A stretch of 32,521 nucleotides of DNA from Acidobacteriota bacterium (lineage in GTDB: Bacteria; Acidobacteriota; Thermoanaerobaculia; Multivoradales; JAGPDF01): assembly GCA_011525905.1 (NCBI GenBank), contig WYBK01000107.1, positions 1 to 32,521 of the forward strand, in the 5' to 3' direction. The notes below the pieces were generated by a model. It worked only from the letters and a program-made list of their open reading frames with translations. It was not told the origin of the DNA and searched no databases. Within the stretch, counting starts at the first letter, position 1. Each line of letters begins with the position of its first letter. The position numbers were made by a program, and so were the translations under genes. Below are positions 1 to 7,413 of this stretch, one piece after another.

Positions 1-45
1 TCCCCGATCTGTGTCCCCGGTGTGTGTCCCCGGTACGTGTCCCCG
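1..45. repeat. 13-nt GTGTCCCC tandem array (edge copy)
   Basis: GTGTCCC begins at 11, 24 and 37, an exact 13-nt period, and the array may continue beyond the window edge. It lies directly downstream of the minus-strand ArsC-like gene, whose stop codon is at 55-57. The same unit recurs at 10998-11083 and, reverse-complemented, at 15897-15981. It is intergenic and I see no coding use. Such GGGGACA/TGTCCCC clusters resemble REP-type repeats; that assignment is inference. Confidence 0.8.
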
Positions 46-54
46 GCTCGAGGG

Positions 55-387
55 TCAGTGGGCGAGGAGGCGGGTCAGGGAGTCGCGGTGGAGGCCGACG
101 AGGAGGCGCTTGCCACGGCGCAGGATCGGCGCGCGGAAGCCGCCGGTCGGGCCCCTGAGATCGTCGGGGGTGACCGAGGCGGCGGGGCGCTCCTCGACCG
201 AGCGCCCGCGGGCGATCCAGACGGTGGTCACCCGGCCGAGCAGGTCTGCGACGGCCCTCTCGTCGAGCGGCTCGGCGCGCGCCGAGCGTTCGTGGGCCAC
301 GGTGGCGCCCCGCTGCGCGAGCACCGCCCGGGTGCTCTGGCAGCTGTCTCAGGAGGGGCGGAAGTAGAAGAAATCGACTCGCTTCAC
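55..387 (-). CDS. ArsC-family selenoprotein with in-frame UGA (Sec13)
   Basis: Small thioredoxin-fold, ArsC-like protein of 110 residues if UGA at 351-349 is read as selenocysteine. A GTG start at 387-385 gives an N-terminus [11 protein letters not shown], then Sec13-D-S-Cys16. This places a U-x-x-C redox pair where relatives, as I recall them, have U/C-x-x-C. After the UGA the frame stays open for 97 codons and keeps the family's C-terminal pattern, [20 protein letters not shown], typical of ArsC/Spx-like proteins. A strong hairpin lies just after the UGA (separate entry). The activity is probably a thiol/selenol oxidoreductase; arsenate reduction is not shown. Ordinary gene callers would start at the GTG at 324 and lose the active site. 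There is no clear Shine-Dalgarno. It is divergent from recQ. Alternative: a nonsense-mutated CxxC gene, less likely given the hairpin and the intact frame on both sides. Confidence 0.85.
312..351 (-). promoter_or_regulatory. Bacterial SECIS element next to the UGA codon
   Basis: On the minus strand, UGA (351-349) is followed after 11 nt by a perfect 7-bp stem, GAGCACC (337-331) with GGTGCTC (325-319). It closes a 5-nt loop, CGGGC (330-326), with G at loop positions 2-4. Below it, across a 2x2 internal loop, GCTGC (344-340) pairs with GCAGC (316-312). Bacterial SECIS elements need a stem-loop shortly after UGA with a G at the start of the apical loop. The 11-nt spacing matches what I recall for E. 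coli fdhF. SelB binding is inferred from this geometry. Confidence 0.8.
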
Positions 388-442
388 GAGCGGGATGCTA
401 CCAGTGACAGTTGCCGGGGCCGGATCCCGACTCGGTTGGATC

Positions 443-2317
443 ATGGACGCCCCAGCCGCTGTGATAGAGAGCCCGATCGTGACCGATCGCGCGCTCGAGG
501 CGCTCCGACGGGTCTTCGGCTACGACGCCTTCCGCGGCCTCCAGCGCGAGGCGATCGCCGCCGTCGAAGCGGGGCGCGACGCCCTGGTGGTGATGCCGAC
601 CGGGTCGGGCAAGTCGCTCTGCTATCAACTGCCCGCGCTCTATCTGCCCGGGGCGTGCGTGGTGGTCTCGCCGCTCATCTCGCTGATGCGCGACCAGGTC
701 GCCGCGCTCGCCGCGAGCGGTGTCGCCGCCGCCTACCTCAACTCGTCGCTCGACGCCGGCGAGGCCCGCGCGGTCGAGGAGCGCTTCCGGCGGGCCGAGC
801 TCGATCTGCTCTACGTCGCCCCCGAGCGCCTGGTGACCGAGCGGTTTCTTGCACTGCTCGAGTCGACGCCGCTCGCGCTCTTCGCCATCGACGAGGCGCA
901 CTGTGTCGCCCAGTGGGGGCACGATTTCCGGCCGGAGTACCTCGAGCTCGCGCTGCTGCGCGATCGCTGGCCCGCGGTGCCGCGCCTGGCGCTCACCGCG
1001 ACGGCCGATCCGCCCACCCGGCGCGAGATCGTCGAGCGTCTCCTCGCCCCGGGCGCGGCGACACTGGTGGCGGGCTTCGACCGGCCGAATCTGCGCTATC
1101 GGGTGGTCGACCGCGAGACGGGGAGCGGCCAGCTGCTCGCCTTCCTCCGGCGGGAGCACCCGGGGGAGAGCGGCATCGTCTACCGCAGGACGCGCGCCGG
1201 CGTCGAGACCACGGCGGCGTCGCTCGCCGCGCACGGCGTGGACGCGATCCCCTACCACGCCGGCCTCGACGCCGAGACGCGGCGGCGCCACCAGGACCGC
1301 TTCCGCGCGGGCGAGGGGGTGGTCGTGGTCGCGACGGTCGCTTTCGGCATGGGGATCGACAAGCCGGACGTCCGCTTCGTCGCCCACCTCGACCTGCCCG
1401 AGAGCCTCGAGGCCTTCTACCAGGAATCGGGACGCGGGGGCCGCGACGGCGAGCCGGCCGACTCCTGGCTCGCCTGGGGCCTGCAGGATCTGGTGCTCGC
1501 CCGCAGCCGGATCGCCCGCTCGGAGGCCGACGAGGCGCGCAAGCGGGTCGAGCGCGCCAAGCTCGAGGCGATCGTCGCCTACTGCGAGACGGCGGGGTGC
1601 CGCCGCCAGGTGCTGCTGCGCTACTTCGGCGAGGAGCCGCCGGGCAGCTGCGGCGCCTGCGACAACTGCCTGGCGCCGCCGGCGACCTGGGACGCCACGG
1701 TCGAGGCGCAGAAGGCGCTCTCGGCGGTCTTCCGCACCGGCCAGCGCTTCGGCGCCGGCTACGTCATCGACGTCCTGCGCGGCGAGGCGACCGATCGGAT
1801 CCGGGAGCGCGGGCACGACCGGCTGAGCGTCTTCGGCGTCGGCGGCGAGCACAGCGCGATCGAGTGGCGGGGCATCTTCCGCCAGCTCGCCGCGCGCGGG
1901 CTGCTCGCCGCCGACGAGGAGGGCTACGGCACGCTCGCGCTCACCCCCGAGGCGCGGCCGGTCTTGCGCGGCGAGGCGAGCGTCCGGCTGCGCGAGCTGC
2001 GCCGCGCGGAGGGCGGACGCAAGCGGCAGCGCAAGGGGGAGAAGGAGCGGCCGGCACTTCTGGCGGTCGCCGGCGCCGCGGCGCGCTTCGAGCGGCTGCG
2101 CGAGCTCCGGCGGGAGCTCGCGGGAGAGCAGGGCGTGCCCCCCTACGTGATCTTCCACGACGCGACGCTCGAGGCCATCGCGGCCGAGGCGCCCGCGACG
2201 CTCGGTGAGCTCGCCGGCCTGCCCGGCATCGGCGAGAAGAAGCTCGAGCGCTACGGCGAGCGTGTGCTCCGGGTGCTGCGGGAGGAGCGAGCCGGCGAGG
2301 CGGCGGACGGCGGCTGA
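443..2317 (+). CDS. recQ: ATP-dependent DNA helicase RecQ
   Basis: A 624-residue 3'-5' DNA helicase acting in recombination and fork repair. Walker A MPTGSGKS lies at about 51-58, the DEAH box at 150-153 and motif [14 protein letters not shown] near 327. The RecQ zinc site has cysteines near 381 and 386 (C-E-T-A-G-C) and in CGACDNC near 403-409. An RQC-like region follows. A C-terminal HRDC domain carries the [16 protein letters not shown] segment typical of this fold. ATG at 443 was chosen because residues before [10 protein letters not shown] are unlike the family; GTG at 479 is also possible. It is divergent from the ArsC-like gene with a 55-nt gap that must hold both promoters. The stop lies 15 bp from the stop of the converging Hsp15-like gene. 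Confidence 0.96.
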   Translation: MDAPAAVIESPIVTDRALEALRRVFGYDAFRGLQREAIAAVEAGRDALVVMPTGSGKSLCYQLPALYLPGACVVVSPLISLMRDQVAALAASGVAAAYLNSSLDAGEARAVEERFRRAELDLLYVAPERLVTERFLALLESTPLALFAIDEAHCVAQWGHDFRPEYLELALLRDRWPAVPRLALTATADPPTRREIVERLLAPGAATLVAGFDRPNLRYRVVDRETGSGQLLAFLRREHPGESGIVYRRTRAGVETTAASLAAHGVDAIPYHAGLDAETRRRHQDRFRAGEGVVVVATVAFGMGIDKPDVRFVAHLDLPESLEAFYQESGRGGRDGEPADSWLAWGLQDLVLARSRIARSEADEARKRVERAKLEAIVAYCETAGCRRQVLLRYFGEEPPGSCGACDNCLAPPATWDATVEAQKALSAVFRTGQRFGAGYVIDVLRGEATDRIRERGHDRLSVFGVGGEHSAIEWRGIFRQLAARGLLAADEEGYGTLALTPEARPVLRGEASVRLRELRRAEGGRKRQRKGEKERPALLAVAGAAARFERLRELRRELAGEQGVPPYVIFHDATLEAIAAEAPATLGELAGLPGIGEKKLERYGERVLRVLREERAGEAADGG

Positions 2318-2332
2318 GGCCAGTGGAGCGCC

Positions 2333-2731
2333 TCAGTCCTCGTCGGCGCCCGGATCGAACGACTCGAACGACTCGATCTCCCTGCGCTGCTTCTTGGTCG
2401 GGCGGCCGGCACCGCGCTCGCGGGCGACCGGCGGCCGCCGCATCAACCGCTGCAGCGGATCCGCGGCGGGGCGAGGGGGCGAGAGGTCCTCGAAGAGGCG
2501 GGGGACCTCGGCTTTCGGCAGCGTCCGGTCGGCGAGCTCGCGCACCACCAGCACGCGGGTCCAGTCGGCCGTGACCTCGGCCTCGACCCGGTCGCCGACC
2601 GCCAGCAGCCGGTGGGGCTTGACCGCGGCGCCGTTGACGCGGACGCGCGAGAGCTGGCAGGCGCGGCTGGCGAGGCTGCGCGTCTTGAAGACGCGGGCGA
2701 CGTGCAGCCACTTGTCGATGCGAACCTCCAC
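2333..2731 (-). CDS. hslR: S4-domain RNA-binding protein, Hsp15-like
   Basis: 132 residues. The N-terminal S4 RNA-binding domain (about 3-65) begins with RIDKWLHVARVFKTRSLA, close to Hsp15's RLDKWLWAARFYKTRxLA. Hsp15 binds 50S subunits carrying a stalled nascent chain and helps rescue them. A basic and acidic tail contains GRPTKKQRREIESFESFD, like the RPDKKERRDL tail of Hsp15. The GTG start at 2731-2729 was chosen because the domain begins there and the frame upstream reads arginine-rich nonsense across the neighbouring gene. It starts 11 nt after the SRPBCC gene ends on the same strand, so it may be cotranscribed with that regulator operon. Confidence 0.88.
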   Translation of the reverse strand: MEVRIDKWLHVARVFKTRSLASRACQLSRVRVNGAAVKPHRLLAVGDRVEAEVTADWTRVLVVRELADRTLPKAEVPRLFEDLSPPRPAADPLQRLMRRPPVARERGAGRPTKKQRREIESFESFDPGADED

Positions 2732-2742
2732 CGCCCGCGATT

Positions 2743-3525
2743 CTAGGCCGTCCAGAAACCGGTGACCGCGACGATCCGGCCGTCGGGGGCGAAGCGATAC
2801 AGGTTGGTCCCGCGCCCCCGCTCGGCGCCGTCGACGGCGCGCGCCACCCAGTCGGCGAGCGCCTCCCCTTGACAGTGGCGCACCTCGCCGGCGCGTTCGA
2901 GCCGGACGCCGGGGAAGAACTGCGCGACCGCGACGAGGTGGGCCTCGAGCTCGCCGCGCCCGGCGACACACCCGTGGCGGTCGTGGAAGAGGACGTCGTC
3001 GGCCGCGACCTCCCGCAGCGCTGCGGCGCGCCGGGCGGCGTCGGGTTCCGACCAGGTCGCGAGCCAGCGGTCGATCCGCATCGTCGCGCCGCCGTGCGCC
3101 TCGTCCGCCGCGACGTTGGCGAAGACCGCGAGCTGATACCGCCAGCCGCCGACGTGCTGGTCGCGCACCGACGCCTCGGCGAACTCGTGGCGCAGCTCGA
3201 GCCGCGTGCCGTCGCTCTCCTCGAACAGCGCGACGGTGACGCGCGAGGCGCCGGGCGGGATCGGCTGCCCGGAGGCGTAGCCGTAGGTGAAGACGATCCG
3301 CTCGGGGGCTTCGATCTCGAGGATCTGGCCCGCGGCCTCGACGCCGTTCGGATAGCGGATCCGCACGGCGCCCCCCGGGCGCGGGTCGATCGTCGAGCCG
3401 CCCCCCCACCAGGCCGCGAAGCGGCGCGAGTCGGTGAAGTAGCGGAAGACCCCCTCGCGCGGCGCATGGATGAGCACCGTGCGGTCGAGGGCGTGGGGGA
3501 GAGCGGGCAGAGCGGTAGGGGTCAT
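2743..3525 (-). CDS. SRPBCC (AHSA1-like) / NTF2-like fusion protein
   Basis: 260 residues with two recognisable modules. Residues about 12-145 are an SRPBCC/AHSA1-type ligand-binding fold (IHAPREGVFRYFTDSRRFAAWWG, then ERIVFTYGY and the helical GGWRYQLAVFANV segment). Residues about 148-260 look like a SnoaL/NTF2-like domain (IDRWLATWSEPDAARRAAAL, DDVLFHDRHG, ending FAPDGRIVAVTGFW). SRPBCC genes paired with ArsR regulators are a common two-gene unit. The added NTF2-like half is less usual. The ATG overlaps the stop of the ArsR gene by 4 nt (ATGA), implying translational coupling. No catalytic residue is clear and the ligand is unknown. Confidence 0.85.
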   Translation of the reverse strand: MTPTALPALPHALDRTVLIHAPREGVFRYFTDSRRFAAWWGGGSTIDPRPGGAVRIRYPNGVEAAGQILEIEAPERIVFTYGYASGQPIPPGASRVTVALFEESDGTRLELRHEFAEASVRDQHVGGWRYQLAVFANVAADEAHGGATMRIDRWLATWSEPDAARRAAALREVAADDVLFHDRHGCVAGRGELEAHLVAVAQFFPGVRLERAGEVRHCQGEALADWVARAVDGAERGRGTNLYRFAPDGRIVAVTGFWTA

Positions 3526-3872
3526 CGTCGCCTTCCTTTCGCGGAGGTCGGCCGCCGGCGCGGGCCGCGCCGCGAGCTCTCGAGCTCGGCCCGGATCTTC
3601 AGGCGGTAGAGCGCGTCGTCCCAGATCGCTGCGAGCGCCTCGCCGACCGGCCCGAGCGCCTCGGGGCGCGCCCGGTAGAGACGCCGCCGTCCGTCGGCAC
3701 GCACGGCGACCAGGCCGGCGTGCTCGAGCTGCCGGAGCTGCTGCGAGACGGCGCCGAAAGTGACGTCGCCGAGCTCGCGGTGGATCTCTCCGGCCGCGCG
3801 CTCCTCGCGCCAGACCAGCCGCAGGATCTCGCGCCGGCGCGGCGCGGCGAGCGCCGCAATGGGATCAACCAC
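3522..3872 (-). CDS. ArsR-family winged-helix transcriptional regulator
   Basis: 116 residues. The winged helix spans about 5-75: ALAAPRRREILRLVW, then the recognition region FGAVSQQLRQLEHAGLV and the wing VRADGRRRLYRARPEAL. No cysteine metal site is visible, so this is the metal-independent subtype often linked to AHSA1-domain genes. The tail is arginine-rich. It starts at GTG 3872-3870, only 8 nt from a perfect AT-rich palindrome, so autorepression is likely. It overlaps the SRPBCC gene by 4 nt. Confidence 0.92.
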   Translation of the reverse strand: MVDPIAALAAPRRREILRLVWREERAAGEIHRELGDVTFGAVSQQLRQLEHAGLVAVRADGRRRLYRARPEALGPVGEALAAIWDDALYRLKIRAELESSRRGPRRRPTSAKGRRR

Positions 3873-3880
3873 GAGATCAC

Positions 3881-3896
3881 TTTAGTAAAAACTAAA
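3881..3896. promoter_or_regulatory. Palindromic operator of the ArsR operon
   Basis: TTTAGT-AAAA-ACTAAA is a perfect 6-bp inverted repeat with a 4-nt spacer. It sits in an AT-rich island (about 3881-3905) inside otherwise very GC-rich DNA and ends 8 nt before the regulator's GTG. On the minus strand, TATTTT overlapping its upstream edge could be a -10 element. Binding by the adjacent ArsR protein would block transcription of its own operon. The binding is inferred from position and symmetry. Confidence 0.75.
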
Positions 3897-3998
3897 ATAA
3901 AAAGGCAAGAGCAAGTCTCCGGAGCTCTGCCAGCGCCGCAGCCCGGGGGGCGGCCCACCTGCCGATGCGAAAGCTCCTACGATGGGGTGACGGTGCGT

Positions 3999-4043
3999 GG
4001 AGTGCGGCTTGCCCGAGGCGCCTCGGCGCGCGCTCGGCACTCC
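3999..4043. repeat. Hairpin at the head of the 78-nt repeat block
   Basis: GGAGTGC (3999-4005) and GCACTCC (4037-4043) are inverted repeats enclosing a perfect 14-bp palindrome, CCGAGGCGCCTCGG (4013-4026). The structure overlaps the first 78-nt unit. The rest of the gap upstream (about 3906-3998) holds nothing I can identify. Confidence 0.6.
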
Positions 4044-4323
4044 GTCAATCCGCACGAATCGCCGCGGCCGGCCCGATCGAGCCGCTCATCGCGAAGCGCC
4101 GCAGCGCTGGCTGGGATGCCTCATAGATGCCCGTTTCCTCGACGGCCTGCCCGGGTGGAACGCCTCGCGCGAAGCGCCGCAGCACCCGCTGGGATTCCCC
4201 CTAACTGCCCGCTTCCTCGACGGCTTGCCCAGGCAGAACGCCTCCCGAGAGGCGCCACAGGGCCAGCCGAACCTCCTGAGAAAAGACGGCCTTCTCGGTG
4301 GCCTGCTCGCGCGAGACGCCGCC
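4012..4323. repeat. Four 78-nt tandem repeats
   Basis: Units run 4012-4089, 4090-4167, 4168-4245 and 4246-4323, each exactly 78 nt. A partial fifth unit starts at 4324 and runs into the 3' end of the phosphodiesterase gene. Units 2 and 3 are about 80% identical (14 differences by eye); units 1 and 4 are more diverged but align without gaps. The period is 26 codons. On the minus strand unit 2 reads RGVPPGQAVEETGIYEASQ.., and unit 4 reads a similar GGVSREQATEKAVFSQE... This resembles a repeated helix-turn-helix segment, but units 1 and 3 contain stops in that frame. On the plus strand a frame from GTG 3997 stays open (..REAPQ..LDGLP..NAS..) with no family resemblance. It could be a decayed repeat-protein gene, a structured RNA or a non-coding satellite. 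Confidence 0.85.
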
Positions 4324-4332
4324 CGCGAAGCG

Positions 4333-5790
4333 CTAAGGCGCGGGCGCGCGTTCGGGGGAGACGGGCAGCAGCCAGTCCATCGGCGCGGCGGCGCGCGGGT
4401 CGAGCTCGACGCCGAGGTAGCGGGCGAGGGTCGGGCCGATGCGGGTCATCGGCACGGTGCCGAGGTTTCCGGTCTGCGCGAGCCCGGGCCCGGCGACGAT
4501 CAGCGCCGCCTCCATCTCGGGCCGGACCGGGGCATGGCCGTGCGTGGCGCGATCGCTCGTCGGGGCACTCCAGTCGCCGCGAGCGGCGTTGGCGAAGGTG
4601 AAGCCGGCGCGCGCATCGAGCGCGAGCGGCGTCGCCTCGGGGTCGCCGCCGAGCGCGCCGACCTCGGGCGCCGAGAGGACGGCGCGCAGGCCGGAGTCCG
4701 GATCGGCGGCGCGCGCTTCGAGGAGCACGCGCACCCGTTCGAGGGTCTCGCGGTCGGCCGGGTCGGCGAGCCGCAGCAGCGCCGTGCCCGCCTGCGCCTC
4801 GAATAGCGCTTTCCATCTCGTCACGCGCCCGCGAGCGTCGGTCTCGACGAGCCCTGCCTCGCGCAGGAGCGTGTTGGGGCGCAACTCGCGCTCGACCGGC
4901 AGGAAGCCGTGGTCGGAGACGACGACCAGGAGCGTCTCGTGGTCGAGGCCGAGCTCGACGAGCGCGTCGAGCAGGCGTCCGAGCTCGCGGTCGCTGCTCT
5001 CGAGCGCGGCGCGGCTCGCCTCCGAGCCGATGCCTTCGCGGTGCTGGAAGCGGTCGTAGTCGGCGAGGTGGAGCAGGAGCAGGTGGGGCTTGCGGGTGCG
5101 CAGGACGTGGAGCGCCACCTCGGTGCGGTCGGCGTCGCTCGGCGGGTAGGAGATCGGCCGGCCGAGCCGCTGCTCGACCTCGTCGAGCAAGCCGTGAGAG
5201 GAGAGCGCGCGCAGCAGCTCGAGATCGGCCGGGTGGTCGGAGCCGCTGCGCCAGATCTCGGGCACCAGCGCGTCGAGCTCGGCGCCGACGGTGACCGGCC
5301 AGCCGATCGACCCGACCAGCAGCCCGGCTGCGTAGGCTGCGGAGTGCAGCGCGGGCACCCGCAGCTCGCGCGCGTACCAGTGCCAGGCCTCGTTCGAACG
5401 GCCGAGCGGGTCGAAGATCCGATTGCCGAGGATGCCGTGCAGGCGCGGCGGAAGGCCGGTGACGAGCGTCGTGTGCACCGGGTAGGTGACCGTCGGCAGC
5501 ACGCCGGAGACACCGCTCGCGTACGCGCCGCGGCGCGCGAGCGCCACCAGGTTCGCAAGCTCCACTCCGAGAGCGGCAGGATCGAGGTGGTCGGCCGGCG
5601 CGAGTCCGTCGATCGAGACCAGCAGCATCCGCGGCCCGGGCGCGACGCCAGGCGGCGTCTCGGCGCGCGAGGCGGCCTCCGGTGTCGCGGCCGCGAGCAG
5701 CGCCAGGGCGAGAGTGAGCCGGAGTCGGAACGGCTCGCGCGGGGCCTGGGTCCCGAGGTCGAGCGGGGAGCGTCTGGCAGGGGGGGACAT
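4333..5790 (-). CDS. Secreted type I phosphodiesterase / nucleotide pyrophosphatase
   Basis: 485 residues, alkaline-phosphatase superfamily (NPP / Phosphodiest). A hydrophobic segment at about 22-36 (LRLTLALALLAAATPEA) suggests export. Metal and nucleophile motifs appear in order: LLVSIDGL (Asp), PTVTYPVHTTLVTG (the Thr after PTV is the expected nucleophile), HLADYDRFQH (Asp and His), VVVSDHGF (Asp-His) and a late THGHAP (His). These supply the two-zinc site of NPP enzymes, which cleave phosphodiester or pyrophosphate bonds. The substrate cannot be told. The ATG at 5790 has AAAGGG 6-7 nt upstream. The stop falls inside a partial fifth copy of the 78-nt repeat. Confidence 0.9.
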   Translation of the reverse strand: MSPPARRSPLDLGTQAPREPFRLRLTLALALLAAATPEAASRAETPPGVAPGPRMLLVSIDGLAPADHLDPAALGVELANLVALARRGAYASGVSGVLPTVTYPVHTTLVTGLPPRLHGILGNRIFDPLGRSNEAWHWYARELRVPALHSAAYAAGLLVGSIGWPVTVGAELDALVPEIWRSGSDHPADLELLRALSSHGLLDEVEQRLGRPISYPPSDADRTEVALHVLRTRKPHLLLLHLADYDRFQHREGIGSEASRAALESSDRELGRLLDALVELGLDHETLLVVVSDHGFLPVERELRPNTLLREAGLVETDARGRVTRWKALFEAQAGTALLRLADPADRETLERVRVLLEARAADPDSGLRAVLSAPEVGALGGDPEATPLALDARAGFTFANAARGDWSAPTSDRATHGHAPVRPEMEAALIVAGPGLAQTGNLGTVPMTRIGPTLARYLGVELDPRAAAPMDWLLPVSPERAPAP

Positions 5791-5879
5791 GCGACCCTTT
5801 CTATCTCAATCGGCGCGCGCCGGCCTTGGTCTGTCCAGCGGTTGCTCGGCGCAGAGGGGTGCGTCAGGATCGCCACGAG

Positions 5880-7058
5880 GTGACTCTCTCTCGTCCGGAG
5901 CTTCGACTCGCGTCGGCCGCGCTCGCCGCGCTGCTCGCCGCCGGCTGTTGGGATGCGCCGGTGCGGGAGCGGCTGGAGGTCGAGCTGCTCGACGATGGTT
6001 CGGCGCGTGCGATCCTGGTGGTCGAGCTCGACCCGCCGAGCCGCTACGAAGAGGAGGGCGAGGCGGCGCTCCGGCGACGTCTCGAGCGCAAGGCGCGCGA
6101 TCTGGAGGACGGCTCCGACCCTTGGCTGGCCCGCTTCGACCTCGATGGCTGCCCGCGCCAGGGAGGCGGCTGGCTGCGCGACGAGGGGGAGCTCGTCGAG
6201 TTCCGTCGCTGGATGCACTGCGAGAGCGCGGAGCAGGCGTTCCGCGTGCTCGGCTCGGCGGCCGTCACGGTCGAGGTCGGCCGCCAGGAACGCGAGGCTG
6301 AACTGGTGCTGCTGCCGCTCGGCGGCGGCGAGGCGAGCCGACGCGACCGGGAGCGGGCGCGCGCCGAGATCGATCTCTGGAGCGCGCAGCTCGAAGAGTA
6401 TTTCCAGGCGGCCTGGGCGCTCGCCGAGCGGGCACGCGTGCACCCCGAGCTCTCAGCCGAGCTCTGGGCCGCGGGACTGGACCTCCCCTCCAGCGACCAG
6501 GGAAGCGAGCTCGGGGCCGCGGATGCGCGTCTCGCGCGGGCGCTCGTCGATGCGAGCGAGGCGGCCTTCGGGGTGTTGCGGCCGCGCCCCGGCGAAGAGG
6601 AAACGGCCGACGAGGTCGTCCGCCGAGTCTACGACCCGCTGCCGGCGCGCCTGGCGATCCGGCTCCCGGCGACCGCGACCGCGGTCGAAGGGTTCGAGCC
6701 GGCGGGCGCGGCGCGCTACGCGGCGCCGGAACGCAGCCTCTACGCGGCCTTCGAGCGGCTGGCGGCTCGTTGGCTCGCGCCCGACCCGCTGGTCGCGCGC
6801 GTCCGTCGCGGGCGAGCCGGAGGCGAAGGGGAGGTCGCGGTCGGGCCGTTCGCCGCGGCAGATCCCCGGGTCTCGGCGATGCCCCCGACCGCGGCCGAGC
6901 TCGAGGAAGCGCTGCTCGCCGAGCTCGAGCGACGCGATCCCTTGCGCCTCGCCTGGCGCTTCACGGGGGCGGACGACGACCGCGAAGGGGATCCGGAGGA
7001 CGACGAGGATCCGGAGGCTGGTGAGGAGGAAGGAGGTCGCGATGCGGGTGTCGAGTGA
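5880..7058 (+). CDS. Conserved lipoprotein of unknown function
   Basis: 392 residues from GTG 5880. The N-terminus ends in the lipobox LLAAGC (Cys about 23), so it should be lipidated and anchored in the envelope. The rest is rich in Glu, Arg and Ala, with an early beta-like stretch (RLEVELLDDGSARAILVVEL), a long helical middle and a very acidic tail (D-D-D-R-E-G-D-P-E-D-D-E-D). I recognise no catalytic motif. It overlaps the next gene by 17 bp in another frame, so the two are probably translationally coupled. GTG 5880 was chosen because it puts the charged N-region directly before the hydrophobic core; a longer frame from 5826 lacks that form. Confidence 0.8.
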   Translation: MTLSRPELRLASAALAALLAAGCWDAPVRERLEVELLDDGSARAILVVELDPPSRYEEEGEAALRRRLERKARDLEDGSDPWLARFDLDGCPRQGGGWLRDEGELVEFRRWMHCESAEQAFRVLGSAAVTVEVGRQEREAELVLLPLGGGEASRRDRERARAEIDLWSAQLEEYFQAAWALAERARVHPELSAELWAAGLDLPSSDQGSELGAADARLARALVDASEAAFGVLRPRPGEEETADEVVRRVYDPLPARLAIRLPATATAVEGFEPAGAARYAAPERSLYAAFERLAARWLAPDPLVARVRRGRAGGEGEVAVGPFAAADPRVSAMPPTAAELEEALLAELERRDPLRLAWRFTGADDDREGDPEDDEDPEAGEEEGGRDAGVE

Positions 7059-7413
7059 GGAGTTCGAGGCGCTGGTCGAGGAGGCGCTCGAGCAGCTGCC
7101 GGAGGAGTTCAAGGGGGCGCTCGACAACGTCGCGGTGATGGTGCAGGAGGAGCCTTCCGACGAGGACCTCGAGGAGGTCGGCATCGACCCGGACGACCCC
7201 GAGCGCGACGACCTGCTCGGGCTCTACCAGGGCACGCCGCTGACCGAGCGCGACAGCTTCTACTCGGCGCTGCCCGACCGGGTGCTGATCTTCCGCGGCC
7301 CGATCCTGCGCGCTTGCGAGACCCGCCGCCAGGTGATCCGCGAGATCCGCGAGACCGTCCAGCACGAGCTCGGCCACTACTTCGGGCTCGAGGAAGACGA
7401 GCTCCCCTTCTGA
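7042..7413 (+). CDS. Minimal zincin-like metallopeptidase (DUF1025 type)
   Basis: 123 residues, the typical size for this small single-domain family. HELGHYFGL near the C-terminus supplies the HExxH zinc ligands and catalytic Glu, followed by an acidic EEDELPF end. The middle part has GLYQGTPLTERDSFYSALPD and RVLIFRGPILRAC, both characteristic of this group. Peptidase activity is assumed from the motif and the physiological substrate is not known. The start ATG at 7042 is preceded by an excellent Shine-Dalgarno (GGAGGAAGGAGG). It overlaps the lipoprotein gene by 17 bp, and its stop overlaps the next ATG by one base. Confidence 0.93.
   Translation: MRVSSEEFEALVEEALEQLPEEFKGALDNVAVMVQEEPSDEDLEEVGIDPDDPERDDLLGLYQGTPLTERDSFYSALPDRVLIFRGPILRACETRRQVIREIRETVQHELGHYFGLEEDELPF

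Noticed and set aside
55..324. ArsC-like gene starting at GTG 324 as a short, inactive protein
   Set aside because: This start removes the active site, while the frame upstream through UGA reads family sequence and carries a SECIS-like hairpin.
22..2208. Long plus-strand open frame overlapping the ArsC-like gene and recQ
   Set aside because: It is in a different frame from recQ, is Arg/Gly/Ala-rich without domains, and is explained by high GC with few stop codons. recQ has all helicase motifs.
3720..4806. Plus-strand frames across the 78-nt repeats and the end of the phosphodiesterase
   Set aside because: They continue antisense into a well-supported gene and show no family similarity. Coding on this strand is kept only as an open option for the repeat block.
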